64,000 nucleotides of DNA from Cladopsammia gracilis. Lineage: Eukaryota; Cnidaria; Anthozoa; Scleractinia; Dendrophylliidae. Position 1 is the first letter of the stretch. Every line of letters begins with the position of its first letter. The notes beneath the pieces were generated by a model. It worked only from the letters and a program-made list of their open reading frames with translations, was not told the DNA's origin and did no database searches. The translations under genes and the position numbers were made by a program. Where the stretch lies: positions 342,001 to 406,000 of the forward strand of contig JAJGOT010000477.1 of the NCBI GenBank assembly GCA_022457155.1, written 5' to 3'. Below are positions 13,211 through 40,630 of the stretch, piece by piece.

Positions 13211-14152
13211 CCCTATTCAGACTGGGGGGGGGGGGGGGGGGGGGGGGCTTTTCGAACCCCCCTCCAGTAAAATTGTGATAACTCTTACATCGAAATAGCT
13301 ATGAGGCTGAAATTTTCTGACTTTTCCTAGAATTTATCTAGGGACAGTTTGGTATACATAACATGTCAGTGTCATTAACCATGTTGCCATGGCAACCGGT
13401 TTTTGACACAGGTTTTCAAAATATTAAAATATGGTGAATTTTTTAGTTTAAGATCTTGTTCTTTGACTTATAGTGCATTTTCTTGTTAGAATAGTTTCTA
13501 TTTGGGACTAGTTCTTGAAAGACATCAAAAATTTTTTAACATCAAATATTTTGGGGGGGAGGGGTAGGTAAATTTTTGCTCTCTTTTACTTATAGACAAA
13601 AAAATTTGTACTATTTATTAAATAACGCTTCTAAGTTCATTGTTTGGATAATAGACATTAGCTTAATACGTGTTTTATACATTCTGATCCTTTTCTCTTT
13701 TAGATATTTTTTAAATTTTAATTTAAACAAAAAAAAAGGAAATCCAAGATGGCGGATCCAATATGGCGGACAATAATTTCAGTTTAAAATTATAGTTTTA
13801 TCGCCTTTTTTGCTTTTTCTCGCTTTACAAGTATGTCCTTGTTTGTATTTATTATGTTTTAATATTAAAGAGATGATTTTACAGTTATATTGGATATTTT
13901 AAGTATCTGGATGGAAAAATATCAAAGAAACGTCGGAAAAAGAAAAAATGACGTCATTGTGACGTCATAATTGGGGTGTGGCAGGTCAAAACTGGGTGTG
14001 AGGTTTACTTGTATGGAGGTGAACATTGTGTAAAAATTTCATGGTCCTAGCCTTACTGGTTCCAGAGATATGAAGGGGGGGGGCCGAGGAGCCCCCCCCC
14101 CCCCCCCCCCCCCCAGTCACAGATTGCCAAAAAAAGCCCAGTCTGAATAGGG
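13211..14152. mobile_element. piggyBac-type MITE (TTAA flanks), G- and C-tract termini
   Basis: TTAA at 13207-13210 and 14153-14156 flanks CCCTATTCAGACTGG and its inverse CCAGTCTGAATAGGG. Long G and C homopolymers (about 13225-13247 and 14092-14114) sit just inside the ends. The interior carries AATCCAAGATGGCGGATCC and GTTGCCATGGCAAC, words shared with 39412-40149 and 57952-58550. It interrupts a duplicated host stretch related to 2280-2640. No ORF. Confidence 0.8.
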
Positions 14153-14159
14153 TTAATAC

Positions 14160-15600
14160 ACTTTTACTGATCCTAGATACTGCCAGTAGTGTTTTTTTTT
14201 TCTTTCAGTTTGGGTAAAGTAACTTTTACAAGCTGTTTTAGAATACCAAGAATATTGAACTGAATTAAATTAACTGAAATTCGTGCAACCCATGATATAC
14301 AAAGTTTTATTCACGGAGTCAAATTTTGTTGTGAGAACAGAAGTACAACATTCGGCAGCTTTGTTGAACTGTGAGCACATCACCATCAAACAAACTTAAG
14401 TTGCCTTAGAGTCCAATGATGTATTCTCTATCTCTAAACTTAGCCAGCAGAATATTTTGAAAAAAGCTCAATGCTGTACATATCGGTCAAACAGTGACAA
14501 AAGAAAAGAGAACATTATTCTAACTAACGGCAAAACATTCTTCACATGCAAAAAAAAAAAAAATGTGTGATAGTTCAAGAGTCTAAGCTCTGTTTATTGA
14601 TAACTTGTAAGATCCGTAATGGATCGATAATGGATCGATAATTAAATCTCAGTTTGAGTCGCCTACAGTCAAAAACAAAAATTAGCCCGTGCAAACGGAA
14701 GTTCAAAAAAAAAAATGAGAACATTTCAAAGGGTCCTCCTTTGGGTCGCACCGTCCGTTCATGCTGTCGAAAACATGCACGTAATGACAAAGTTTCCGTC
14801 GATTGAATTGAATACACGTCATTATTATTGGACATAGCATTTTACAGTGCGAATAATCACCAAGACAAATGAAAATATGACACAATATTACACCCTTCTA
14901 AGTACGAACTAGGGGAAACACTTGCAAAAACATAGACTTGGGATAAAACTGTCATATAAACAATAAACAATTTAATGAGTGAAAAGTTTTAAAATTGACT
15001 CGTAAAATACCCAACCGCATTACACAACTTTTCTCTGAATTACCTCTATATATATCTTGGTCAAATCAGATAGCGTTGACAGCTCTAGAAGCGGTTTCTT
15101 TTGTTTTCCTCAATTTTTTTTTTTTTTTACTCGGCCTGCCCAACCAACGGTGTCTTTGATTATTAGCCGGAATTTCGATTTTTTTTTTCAAATTTGCGAA
15201 ACACCTGTCGCATTTGGAAACTTGATGTGATGACAGATTTTTATCTTAAACAGACGCAAATTTGATCCATATTTCTCTAGTGCGACCAAGCCCTAACAAA
15301 TTAGCGGATCGTTTCTGTTTTAATTTGTTTCTTGACACATTGTTTCGTCTGTTAGCGCATTGATATGTGTATTTTGTGGAGGCCGGTGTTTCCGGTTTAT
15401 TAACAGCGTTAAGTCAAATTCAGTTACCGCTATTCACGAAGGGGGTAATACAAATATTTACAGTATTAACATTTGTAAATGTTACACAATTTTTATAGCC
15501 TCCTACGCTAACCTTCCTTTCTTTCTTCCTTAACATTCAGTTACCGCTATCCACGAAAGGCCAATGTAAAATTTATACTATAAGTAAATAAACGTCAATT
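14160..15600. other. Intergenic, no gene seen
   Basis: AT-rich sequence. The start (14160-14340) continues the homology to 2510-2640. From about 15420 it is homologous to 6140-6400. No coding region with recognisable content. Confidence 0.4.
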
Positions 15601-16404
15601 CCGTCTCCTGAATATTCTAGTTATTTCTTAAATGAAAAAAGCCGAGAAAAGAATAAAGAAATTTTACCGCAGTGCCTAACATTACCAGGGAAATTAGCTT
15701 AGTGACAAACTTAATTTTCCGCAGGAGTATTCCTTAGTTTTCCGTAAAAGAAAACTAAACTAAACTTAGAATAGGCGTTCTTTTCTTTATATCCGTTTCT
15801 TTATTTAATTCAGTATGACGACAGTTTAATTTCGTATTGTTGCGGATGTTGCGATTCTGACCAAATACCGGAAAAGAAATGACATCGTACCATAAGGAAC
15901 TCAAACGACGAGTCATAACTTAAATTGTTGAAATTTACACTTTTGTACCATCCTCTTCTTATACAATTCGACACGATTAGGAAGGGGGCATTTATTCATT
16001 TTATTGATTGTCCGAGTTCATGTATGAAACTTAAGACATAGCTTTAAAACTTGACCTAAATTGCTCGGATAACTGCCTGGGTTAAAGGACTCTGTGAAGT
16101 TTGTACAAGACATTATGATGAATTATCACAATGAATTTTCATTTATTTTTACTAGATCTGGAGAATCCGTAATCTTATTAGCAAGACTTTTTCTTGGACA
16201 CGAAAAGCCTATTCAAAGACAACTACATTATTGCTTGTTAGTGATTTGTTGAAGAAAGACGTAGTTAAAAAGTCAACATTGATAATGACGATCAATATAA
16301 ACGAATCACTGCAATAACTCTGAAGTCGATAGTCTAGATGATCAGCAGCGGACCCGGGGGAGAACACTCATATATAAAAATGACAGGAGTCGTTGGTACC
16401 CTAA

Positions 16405-16520
16405 TAGGCCCGGTTCAGATGCCGTACTTCACATGAGCCGAATCGAATCAAATTCAGTCGGGATTAATTAATTTGGGTCGGTCTAAATTCGAATGTGAAG
16501 TACGGCGTCTGAACTTGGCC
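16405..16520. mobile_element. MITE, PIF/Harbinger-like (TAA duplication)
   Basis: About 116 bp with inverted ends GGCCCGGTTCAGATGCCGTA and TACGGCGTCTGAACTTGGCC, flanked by TAA. The paralogous block at 42126-42140 has the empty site with a single TAA, so the insertion happened after the duplication or was absent from that copy. Confidence 0.8.
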
Positions 16521-17730
16521 TAAGAGATACCAATTCTATAAAACAACACATGTCCTATTCTGTAATATTAGTTTCGGTTCGATACCCTAAAGAGTACTGC
16601 GATAATTCTAACGGTGGTCATTTTAGATTTTAGCACCCTAAGCGGTACCAATCTACAAGTTAATTGTGACCCCTAAAATGTACCACGAGCACCTCCGTCA
16701 TTTTTATTAAGTCTCTCCCCTTCCCCGGGCGCGGATCCTCTGTTAGTCAGCGATTACGGGAACACTTTCCAAAGTGGCTTGATGAAGAAGTTTATTTCTG
16801 CGTTGACTTAGGAACTAAATGGGATTGGATAAAATAGAAAATACGCGCGGAAAGTATTTCATTTAGCAAACTGAAAGCTAAGAAAAGGTGAAAGAAACAT
16901 CAAACCATTGAAAATAATCTTGAAGGTAGTATGCGAGGAGAAAATAACAGAATCACCGACACAAGAAAATGTCGCAAACCTGACATCGGCTATAAAGTGG
17001 AAGCATGACAAAGAATATGGTTGCATTGTAAGAGTTTCGATTATTCGTACATTTAAATAACAAATAAACAAATGGGAAAGCGTCATCTTATCCGCCATTT
17101 TGTATTTGAAAACTAGTTTCTTGGCACCCTCGTGATATTGATGCATGTATGATTCAGTGTAATGTCAGCTCGATCCTCGCAACATAGGAAAATAAAGTTT
17201 AGCATTTTCGGAAAAATAAAATATCCTCGTAATTTCCAAAGATAATGACCACGCTAGGATTCTCGGAAAAAAACAAAAAGTAAGCTTTTTTTTTAATATA
17301 TATAAAAAAAAAAAATAGTTTGCACACCCATGTATAACACAACTTAATATTTATTTTTTTTTTTCACTAACATAAGTGCCAACACTAACAATAGTTCTTA
17401 CATGTATCGCTAACAGTCAGCCAGATTAAAAAAAAAAAAAAGTTCTCTCATTACAGATTTATACTTTGCCTGATGATTTTATGTACCTGATACCTTAGGT
17501 TGTTAAAAAAAAAATACCATTTTTTTATGAAAGGATATTTTTGTTGTTATGGCCTTTATCACGGATAAAGATAGCTTATATTCGCTATAATATACATATA
17601 TAATATACATATATAATATAGGTTTGCCAAGAATATATAATATAGGTTTATATATAACATATATAACATATATAATATATAATATAGGTTTGCCAAGAAC
17701 AATTATACCTGATTTAACAGATAATTCATA

Positions 17731-18996
17731 ATATATATAGATAGCCCAAGCCTAACAGCGTCGCACTTTGAACAAGCTTAACTAAGGTGAAACTTAACTA
17801 AGGTGAAACTTAACTAAGGTGAAAGGTTGGAAGCACAAGAATTAAGATTGACGAACGGGCTATTTTCAATTTTAGCAATTCCCAAAAACAGTATTACGCG
17901 ACCGTCTGCACAGTACATTTTTATAGACCGTACAAAAGTTCACAAAAACAATTTTTCTCTGTCTAGAATAACTAGTACCACTAGTTTTCCGAATAAAATA
18001 CAGTTTTTGTTTGTCAAAAATTGCCCGAGAAACTGATTTGAAAATCAAAAATTGCAAAAATACACAAACATATTTGCATAAGGCGATGCGAGTGAGGATA
18101 GAACTGTACTATAAAATCAAAGTCTTGTTTTGTTTACATAAAATCGCTTTTCAAACTATCTAATGAATGAACAAACACATAAAAATGGACAACACAATCT
18201 TCTTTCGAAAAAATTTATTCAAATCTCCATTAGTTTACGTTTAAAAACAAAACGCGTACCATTTAATTATAGCTCATCGAGTTCAAGCTTTCTTCGATGA
18301 AATTCAAGAGCTGAATTTAAGCACGTTTTAAAATCAATTCTCCAAAACTAACAATAACACCAATAAAAAGTCACTCACAGATTGATATCAACATAAATTC
18401 TCATCGAAAACTGTAATCTGTTTTACCTTTAAGTACCTCGCTTGCTTGGAAATTCAAATCTCCGCTTCTGGTTCTGAAATCCGTAGAAAACAACCATCTC
18501 CCGCATTGATAAAAACGTAAATACATGAAGTTCCTCGAAGCAAGATTTTATCCCTGAAAGCTCGTCTTTTCCACTAAAGCGGCTTCTGAGTATCCCTTAA
18601 TTAGTATCCTTGTCTTGAGTAGCAAACCGCGAAATATTCAGGGAAATAACGCCTTTAATTTAAACGATTTTCTCCGCTTAGTAAATTCACAGCAAAACAT
18701 CGAAGTGTTTTTCTAGCTGACGTGACATTCGGCCGTGTAACCGCGCGAAAAACAAAGCCTCGCTTTGGTTTCAACATGACGTCGTACGCGCATGTTTTGC
18801 GACGTCATACGCGCCCGCGAGCTAGTCCTGCGCGACGGCGGAGCTGCAGTAGTCCGGTCCTGCACGACGGCGGGCGGAGGGCGGGCACACGCGCAACCGC
18901 GAAACATTCCGCTAGCCATGACCATGAAAAATGACGGCATGGTTCTATGAGTATGGGGCTGCGCAGCCAGGCCTTCGGCCTGGCAAGTGCTCCGCT
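17731..18996. other. Insertion specific to copy A, includes a GC-rich segment
   Basis: Absent at the matching junction in copy B (about 43272). The right part, 18720-18990, is strikingly GC- and CpG-rich for this window and ends with a hairpin CAGGCCTTCGGCCTG. The word TTCTATGAGTATGGGGCT at 18945 recurs at 25658. Open frames on both strands there are a composition effect. Probably a mobile element of unknown class. Confidence 0.45.
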
Positions 18997-19372
18997 ATAA
19001 ACTCTTATACTTAGGCCATCGTAACTTGATACGAAACAAAACACGAACAGCGGTGACAAACATGGTAAACCAACGCATTTTTTATAATAAACTTAACGTT
19101 TCATATGCTAAGCGACATACATTTTCAAAAGTAACCGTTACAGTGATATAAACAGTTTTCAGATACTATTCACTGAGGAAGGGACAGAAGTCCCGAAACG
19201 TCTGAGCATTTAGTTTTAAAAGCGCCTTTATAACTTTCTTCAAACATATTCATTTCAAATACTGTAACGGTTACTTTTGAAAATGTATGTCGCTTAGCAT
19301 ACGAAACGTCAAGTTTATTATAAAAATGCGTTGGTTTACCATGTTTATCGCCGCTGTTTGTGTTTTATTTCT
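18997..19372. mobile_element. Foldback element with central hammerhead-like motif, copy A
   Basis: Arms at 19016-19148 and 19263-19375 are inverse complements (for example GTAACCGTTACAGT against ACTGTAACGGTTAC). The centre holds the hammerhead-like motif at 19169-19206. The partner at 43277-43557 lacks about 95 bp of the centre. Confidence 0.65.
19169..19206 (+). ncRNA. Hammerhead-like ribozyme motif (variant)
   Basis: CTGAGGA, an extra A, a 5-bp stem II (GGGAC/GTCCC, loop AGAA), then GAAAC and a palindromic ACGT stem III, with TTCA/TGAG as stem I. The core fits CUGANGA...GAAA except for one added A before stem II. A loop-less ACGT stem III would need dimerisation, as known for some retroelement hammerheads. 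Activity is not certain. Confidence 0.5.
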
Positions 19373-19514
19373 TAACAGATAATTGTCAGAGTTATTGTCG
19401 GTAATTGTATATTCTTGTCAAGCTTATCAACTAACTGCCATATCGTAAGTATTTAAACACGAAAGACTCACGAAATAACAGAAATCCAAATTCTTCCGCA
19501 ACAGGCACAGTTGA

Positions 19515-20010
19515 TTAACCCAGGCCTTTAACTCCCATGAGTGCCAACTGACATCAAAATAAGAAAAATTCCAAATTTCATTTTGTAAAATGTTGAAAAA
19601 ACAAATGCATGGTACCATGCAAAAGTACAGCTGAAGAGGTTTCATTTGAATGGCCACACCATAGGATTTCATCCACAGACTGAAAAGTTAGAACGAATGG
19701 TACCATGCAAAAGTACTGCTGAAGAGGTTTCATTTGAATGGCCACACCATAGGATTTCATCCACAGACTGAAAAGTTAGAACGAATGGTACCATGCAAAA
19801 GTACTGCTGAAGAGGTTTCATTTGAATGGTCACACCATAGGATTTCATCCACAGACTCAAAAGTTAGAACAAATGGTACCATGCAAAAGTACTGCTGAAG
19901 AGGTTTCATTTGAATCTTCTCACCATAGGAATTCGTCAACAGACTCAAAAGTTTATAGAAGTACACTGCATGTCTCCATAATTGACTCTGCATGAGAGTG
20001 AATTAGAGTT
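19515..20010. repeat. MITE-like repeat with four 88-bp tandem units
   Basis: Units begin GGTACCATGCAAAAG at 19611, 19699, 19787 and 19875 (period exactly 88). The ends, TTAACCCAGG near 19516 and a TGACTCTGCATGAGAGTGAA word near 19982, resemble those of the inverse copy at 20917-21189. Shorter copies occur at 44100-44410 and 45525-45725. Confidence 0.75.
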
Positions 20011-20234
20011 AAAAGACTTGAAGGTTTCCTTCGTGATGTCCACACAATTGGCCATGACGCACAGCGGGGAAGAAGTTGGTATTTTGGGGAATAAGATCTA
20101 CACCACTTATGCGCAGCTAAAAAAATCAAAACGTATGAAGCTGTGATTGTTTACAAAAATGTGAAAAAAATACAAACAAATGTCATACAGTATGTAAAAC
20201 AACCTTTTTACTTGCATTTCGTGCGCTGGCTGCC

Positions 20235-35491
<15,257 letters not shown>

Positions 35492-35575
35492 AATTTTCAG
35501 CTCCTCAGTCTCCTCAGTAGCACTTTTTTTTTAAAAACTGGGACTTATCCGCAATGAACATAACAAGAATTGACC

Positions 35576-35583
35576 CTTTTATA
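35576..35583 (-). promoter_or_regulatory. TATA box of gene A
   Basis: TATAAAAG on the minus strand, followed by GGTCA, 85 bases upstream of the first ATG. Conserved at 57497-57504. The next upstream 50 bases (CTAATGTTTCAGGA and surroundings) are also conserved between A and B. Confidence 0.7.
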
Positions 35584-37599
35584 ATTGTTGGTGCTTAGAG
35601 AAATACGTCTAATGTTTCAGGAATTTGCATAAGGTGAAATAAGACGTTTCCGTTTTTTGATAAACGTGAATTTCCGTAAGCGGAAATTTAACTATCCGTT
35701 GCGGGAAACACGAGTAAACATTACGTTTCAGTTGCTGCAGAGTCGCGGAAACGCATCACTTTAACTATTGTATCGGCAGCAAGGTTTACTTCTCGCGTAA
35801 TCCCCATTTACCGTTATGTTTACGTACCTCGTAAATTCGGTGGACACACAATTATCCAAAGGCTTTCCCAAATGTGGAAGTGCGGAAACTTTAAGAATTC
35901 GCCATTAACTATCATGTTTACGCACCACGTAAATTCGGTGGACACACAATTATCCATAGAGTTTCCTAAATGTGGAAACTTAAAGAATTCGCAAACCACA
36001 CTATTAAACACGGTGGACACACAATTAACAACATTATTTCCGTGAATGAAACATAAAGTTGGAAAAATGTTTTGGGATCGGATAATCATTTTCTCTTGAC
36101 GTTGTAACCATTAACTAATTGTTGTAGCACTTTTGAAATGCGGACGTTCATCGAGAATACCGATCGATCGGTTCATGCTTCTACGGCCACACAAAAACGC
36201 ACAAACATACCTTTTTAATGTGGATAGACACAGTTGCAATCGAGTTCATTGCGTTGGTTTCTTTGCGTTGTGAAACTTCTTCAGACCTACAACCCCTTCA
36301 TTGAGAGCGGATTTCATTTTATTTTCATCATTAAAGAGAAAGTTATCACAGTATATGATAATTTCAATATATGGTACATTTTTCTTAAACTCACTGACGT
36401 AAAAAAATATGTCATGGTCTTTAAATATACATATTAAAACTGTAACCATTTAAAATAATATTGCTGTTGAGTTATTACATTATAGATATAAATTCTACTA
36501 TTCTGTAAATAAAACATTGCCCATTTTCAAATATGATGGAAACATCTAATTTATATTTCATACTTCTCACTTCTTACTCCACATAATCATACAGTAAGTT
36601 ATTGATAAGCTACAATGTACGTATTTTCATATAAATATACGTTTTCATTTGCATTTGATTGGGAAATATTTCACAATATATCAATATGATTATAATTTAA
36701 AATGTAATGTTGAGTTACCAGCAACAGAAAAGATCAAAAAACAACTGGTAATGATGCAATATTCTTATAGCAATCAATGCCATCAGCTTTATAACGACAG
36801 TGTGAAATAAAAATTTGAAAGGGACATGTTCACGGCTTTGCGCATGTCTCAGCGATTTTGAATTTTTCACAGGTTTTTGAGACAAAAAAATGAAAACCAA
36901 AATCACATAAAAAGCATTTATTTTAGCAAAACATTTAATTAACAAGCAAATGTGAAAGGTTACAATACAGAGGAATAAACTACAGATACATGACAAGATA
37001 TTACAAAAATACACTACAGACTGTCCAAATAATTTCGAAATTTATTTCAATTCAGTTCATTGATTGGGTTTTTTTTAAAACTGTTTTGTGATTATCGCCG
37101 GTTAGTTATTGCAAGTTCCTCGTTAAATTAATTTAATTAATTATGTTTACCTTTATTAAAATTAAACAACAATTTCATTATATTGCATTATCAGACAAAC
37201 AACTGATAATTATGTTTATTTACGTTCGGGCACAGTATAAACTTCAAAGACATACAACTATTTTATTGCTAAGCCGCTTTAAACGTAAACTGCAAAATAA
37301 TTTTTAAAAGCAACAAGTGCACTCCTGAAACAACATTTATTTCGCTTCTGCCGGCAGAGGTTAACAAAATACGATGTCTCAAAGCAACAGAGAAGATATT
37401 AAAGTGTGGTATTCATTGCTTAATTCGTGATGAGAGCGTCCAATAATATCGTATAAGAAACCCAAACTAATAAACCCGATCGTAATAAGCCTCTTCCATA
37501 CGTTAAGATTGTGTGGAACAAAGTGCAGGGTGGCACGTGAGAATATATATTGGGGTTTGCCTGTTATTAAATAAAATACTTTTCATTCTAAATATGAAG

Positions 37600-39400
37600 T
37601 ATGTTTATTGGATATTAGTGCACTTAAGTGTGGGGCTTTTACGAAATTCTAAATAGTTTTCTCGTGGCGCACCTGGGTGTAACTTTATTCGGAAACCAAT
37701 GAAAATATATATATAAAAATAAGCCTCCCAAATTTTGTTAGCCCATTAAATATTGAGTGACATAGACCAGTTTGTTTTGATGTTCGCGCTGACACGGAGG
37801 CTGGTAATTCATTGAAGCAAACACCGTTTGTTTTGCGTCTGAAGGCTCGCTCGCGCTTACCTGAACGGGAAAAGAAAAAAAAAATGTACGAAACATAAAA
37901 TATATGTCTCTTGATTCATGGCTCAAATAGTGTCTCTAGACTCGAATAATGGAGTCATCCATCAGGGCTCGGTTGTTCGAAAGCCGATTAACGCTAAATC
38001 CGGATTAAAAGTTAGCGAGGATTTCATTTCTCCGTTTAAAAATGTTTTCAAAAGGTCATTTGTAGCTAGTTGTGAAGACAAGTTAAATTTGAAACTGAAG
38101 GGCGGAACACTTTCGAAAATTTTCAATGTTTTAGTTATTCACTGTAACTGGATTCAAAATTGACGCTTATTCTGGGTTATCTTAATCGTGTTTTGAACAA
38201 CCTGGCCCAGTTTGCGACGAAAACGTGGGAAAAACGTCACAAGAAACGACAAATTAGCAGTCAGGAGCAAAAGTAAGACGAAACCTCGCACTTCAAGGCA
38301 ATGTCATCCGAATATTTATTTCTCTCTTTTTGCAACCAAGTCAGTTATGAAACAATGATATTGATTAAACCGTCCTATTTCTACGACAAACTAAAGAATT
38401 TGGAATTTCCCTTTACCAAATAATTATCTGTACATGCTGTGTACCGTTTTAATTTTTTTTTGTTCCCAGGAATTAAAGAACATTCCCAGTTAAAAATAAT
38501 TACGTGATCAGTTTGATCTGACCATGTGCATCGGGGAATAACAGCCAGCTCTCCCGGCCTCAAGTACAATCATAGCCGCCCGCAGCTTTTCAGCCATTTG
38601 GTGATTGGCGGAGTTTATTAAGTGTAATGACCTGAGAGAACAAAGAAAAACGAGCGATGTTGAAAATAAATCATGAATTAATTATTTAAATGAGATACTT
38701 CGTTCAAGCTATGAAATACTTCATCCAGGTATGGGTTGAAAAAAATTAATTCGTTATTGATAAGCAGCAAATGTCAAGTGTTCAATGATGATAGTATTTT
38801 TTTTTCTCAGCAATAAAATATAAATATTATTAATAAATATGTTTCGCCCTAAAGCAAAATAAATCCTATGATAGACGGTTCAAAATTTGTTGATTAACAG
38901 ATGTTGCAACGGCTGTTCGAGGAAATGTTGAACAGTGTATCGTGCCATGTTGAATGTTAAAATAGGCCATTCAAACGGAACTGTCAACTCTAACAAGGCC
39001 TGTTTGATTAAGAGCACTTCTGTGTAGTGGTGGGGGTCCTCCCAAAAATCTGGAACATCCTCCGATTTTTTTCTCGACATTCCCGCAAAAATTCAAACCT
39101 TCCGAAGTTTTAAACTCACCCGTTCAAGAGATTGAAAGCACAACTTTGCTGTTACGCGTTTTATAATTTTACTGATCATTGTTGTTCAAATTTACCTCGA
39201 ACTGCACTTACAACAACCTTGTGTTTGCCTCTTTTATAACAACTTATGAGAATTTTAACTGACGCATGTAGCACAACACTATACAATAATTACACGTTTG
39301 CTGTACAACAGATAAACAAATTATTTCTCATACATTGATATATACCTACAACGCCACTGTACAACTATAAAAGAGCCATTCCTTGTGTCAGAAAATATCT
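37600..39400. other. Intergenic between genes A and B
   Basis: A MITE lies at 37964-38208. A minus-strand open frame at 38880-39080 (66 codons, beginning MSRKKSEDVPDFWED, not recognised) has a TATAAAAG word 150 bases upstream (39230-39240); it may be a real small gene or a shadow. Nothing else is supported. Confidence 0.3.
37964..38208. mobile_element. MITE of the GGTTGTTC(A/G)AAA family
   Basis: Left end GGCTCGGTTGTTCGAAAGCC and right end TTTTGAACAACCTGGCCC are inverted repeats, with AAGCCGATTAACGC-type sequence just inside. The much shorter element at 49072-49130 shares the terminus. Confidence 0.65.
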
Positions 39401-39411
39401 TACATGCTTAA

Positions 39412-40149
39412 CCCATTGACTCATAGAGAATTTGCAGAAAACGGCAATTTGAAGCCACTTACGCCGTTTTTTGATTGCTGTGGAGGCAAATTGCTAGCAA
39501 ACTGTCCAAAACGTTGTTTGCAACATGAAAACTAAGCTTCCTTTTCGTTCAGGGTCAAATCATTCGACTTTTGGTTTTGGGCATGCGCACAAATAAAAAT
39601 TTTCAAATTTTGAACGAGAAAAAAAAAAAAAAAAAAAACACCAGAACCTTGACTTTTCTTTTTTCTTCGTTCTACTCCCCGATTAGAAAACTGTCTCCTT
39701 TGCGGTCCACATAATGGAACGATGACGTCATATGACGTAGTCATTAGGTAATTAGTTATGCGGCCGCCATCTTGGATCCGCCATCTTGGATTTCTGAATT
39801 TTTTCAAAACCTCTAAAAAACCGTCCAAATTCACCCAAAATTAGTCAAAACCAATAAATAAACGCTAAATGACGTAATAATATAAAAGTTACACCAATAA
39901 ACATTGTTTTTCTTCATTCAAAGGTATAAATATGCAATTTTCAAAAAACATGGCTGTCAAAATCTTGTTGCCATGGAAACATCAAGTCGCGTGATCAAAA
40001 AATTGTCATATGAAATTGTTGCCAGATAAATTTTAGGAAAAGTCACGAAGTTTGATGGCGTTTGCATACATATTAAGGAAGTTATGAATGTTGAAAGTTA
40101 GCGCGGGCACTTTGTGCCCCCCCCCCCCCCCCCCCCAGGCCGAATAGGG
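39412..40149. mobile_element. piggyBac-type MITE (TTAA flanks)
   Basis: TTAA at 39408-39411 and 40150-40153. The right end GGCCGAATAGGG resembles the terminus of 13211-14152; the left end CCCATTGACTC matches it only partly. A C-tract just inside the right end and the interior words GCCATCTTGGATCC and TTGCCATGGAAAC place it in the same family. Confidence 0.6.
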
Positions 40150-40561
40150 TTAACTTAAACTGGAGAAATGAAACTGGCGTTCTGAAGTTCGAGTTAGTGA
40201 CATAAAAGGCGGTAAGCGGTAACGAAGTCTTCAGTGGTTTTTAATTATTATTCTGCAAGTATCATAAACATCCACAACTCACCGTGGTGGTTGGACACAA
40301 TCCGAAAGGCATTCTGGTAGGGGTAATCAACCAATCACATCACTGTATTTATTCACAAGTCTTTTCCGGAAGGAATCGTAACACGCAAGATATCAAGGTT
40401 TTATGTGCGGATACTTTAAGATCAAGTGCATTTTTATTCAAATGAAAGAGTTGAAACGAAAGGTAGGCTGTTTAAGTTACCGTTTATTACATTTTATTAT
40501 AACAACCTTCATTGATTTTGTTATTATTTGACTTTCTCGCGGGCCTGTCAAATATGGCGGC

Positions 40562-40563
<2 letters not shown>

Positions 40564-40628
<65 letters not shown>
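40564..40628. repeat. (TA)n microsatellite
   Basis: About 32 TA units. Flanks contain no recognised PLE sequence. Confidence 0.95.

Positions 40629-40630
<2 letters not shown>

Noticed and set aside
16859..17146. Minus-strand ORF conserved at 42511-42768
   Set aside because: Nucleotide identity is as high outside as inside the frame, so conservation is explained by the segmental duplication. No domain recognised.
18713..19059. Arg/Ala/Pro-rich frames on both strands
   Set aside because: They come from a CpG-rich segment of a copy-specific insertion and show no domain.
19611..19960. Regular 88-bp repeats as a CRISPR-like array
   Set aside because: The units are contiguous without unique spacers and lie in a eukaryotic MITE-like repeat.
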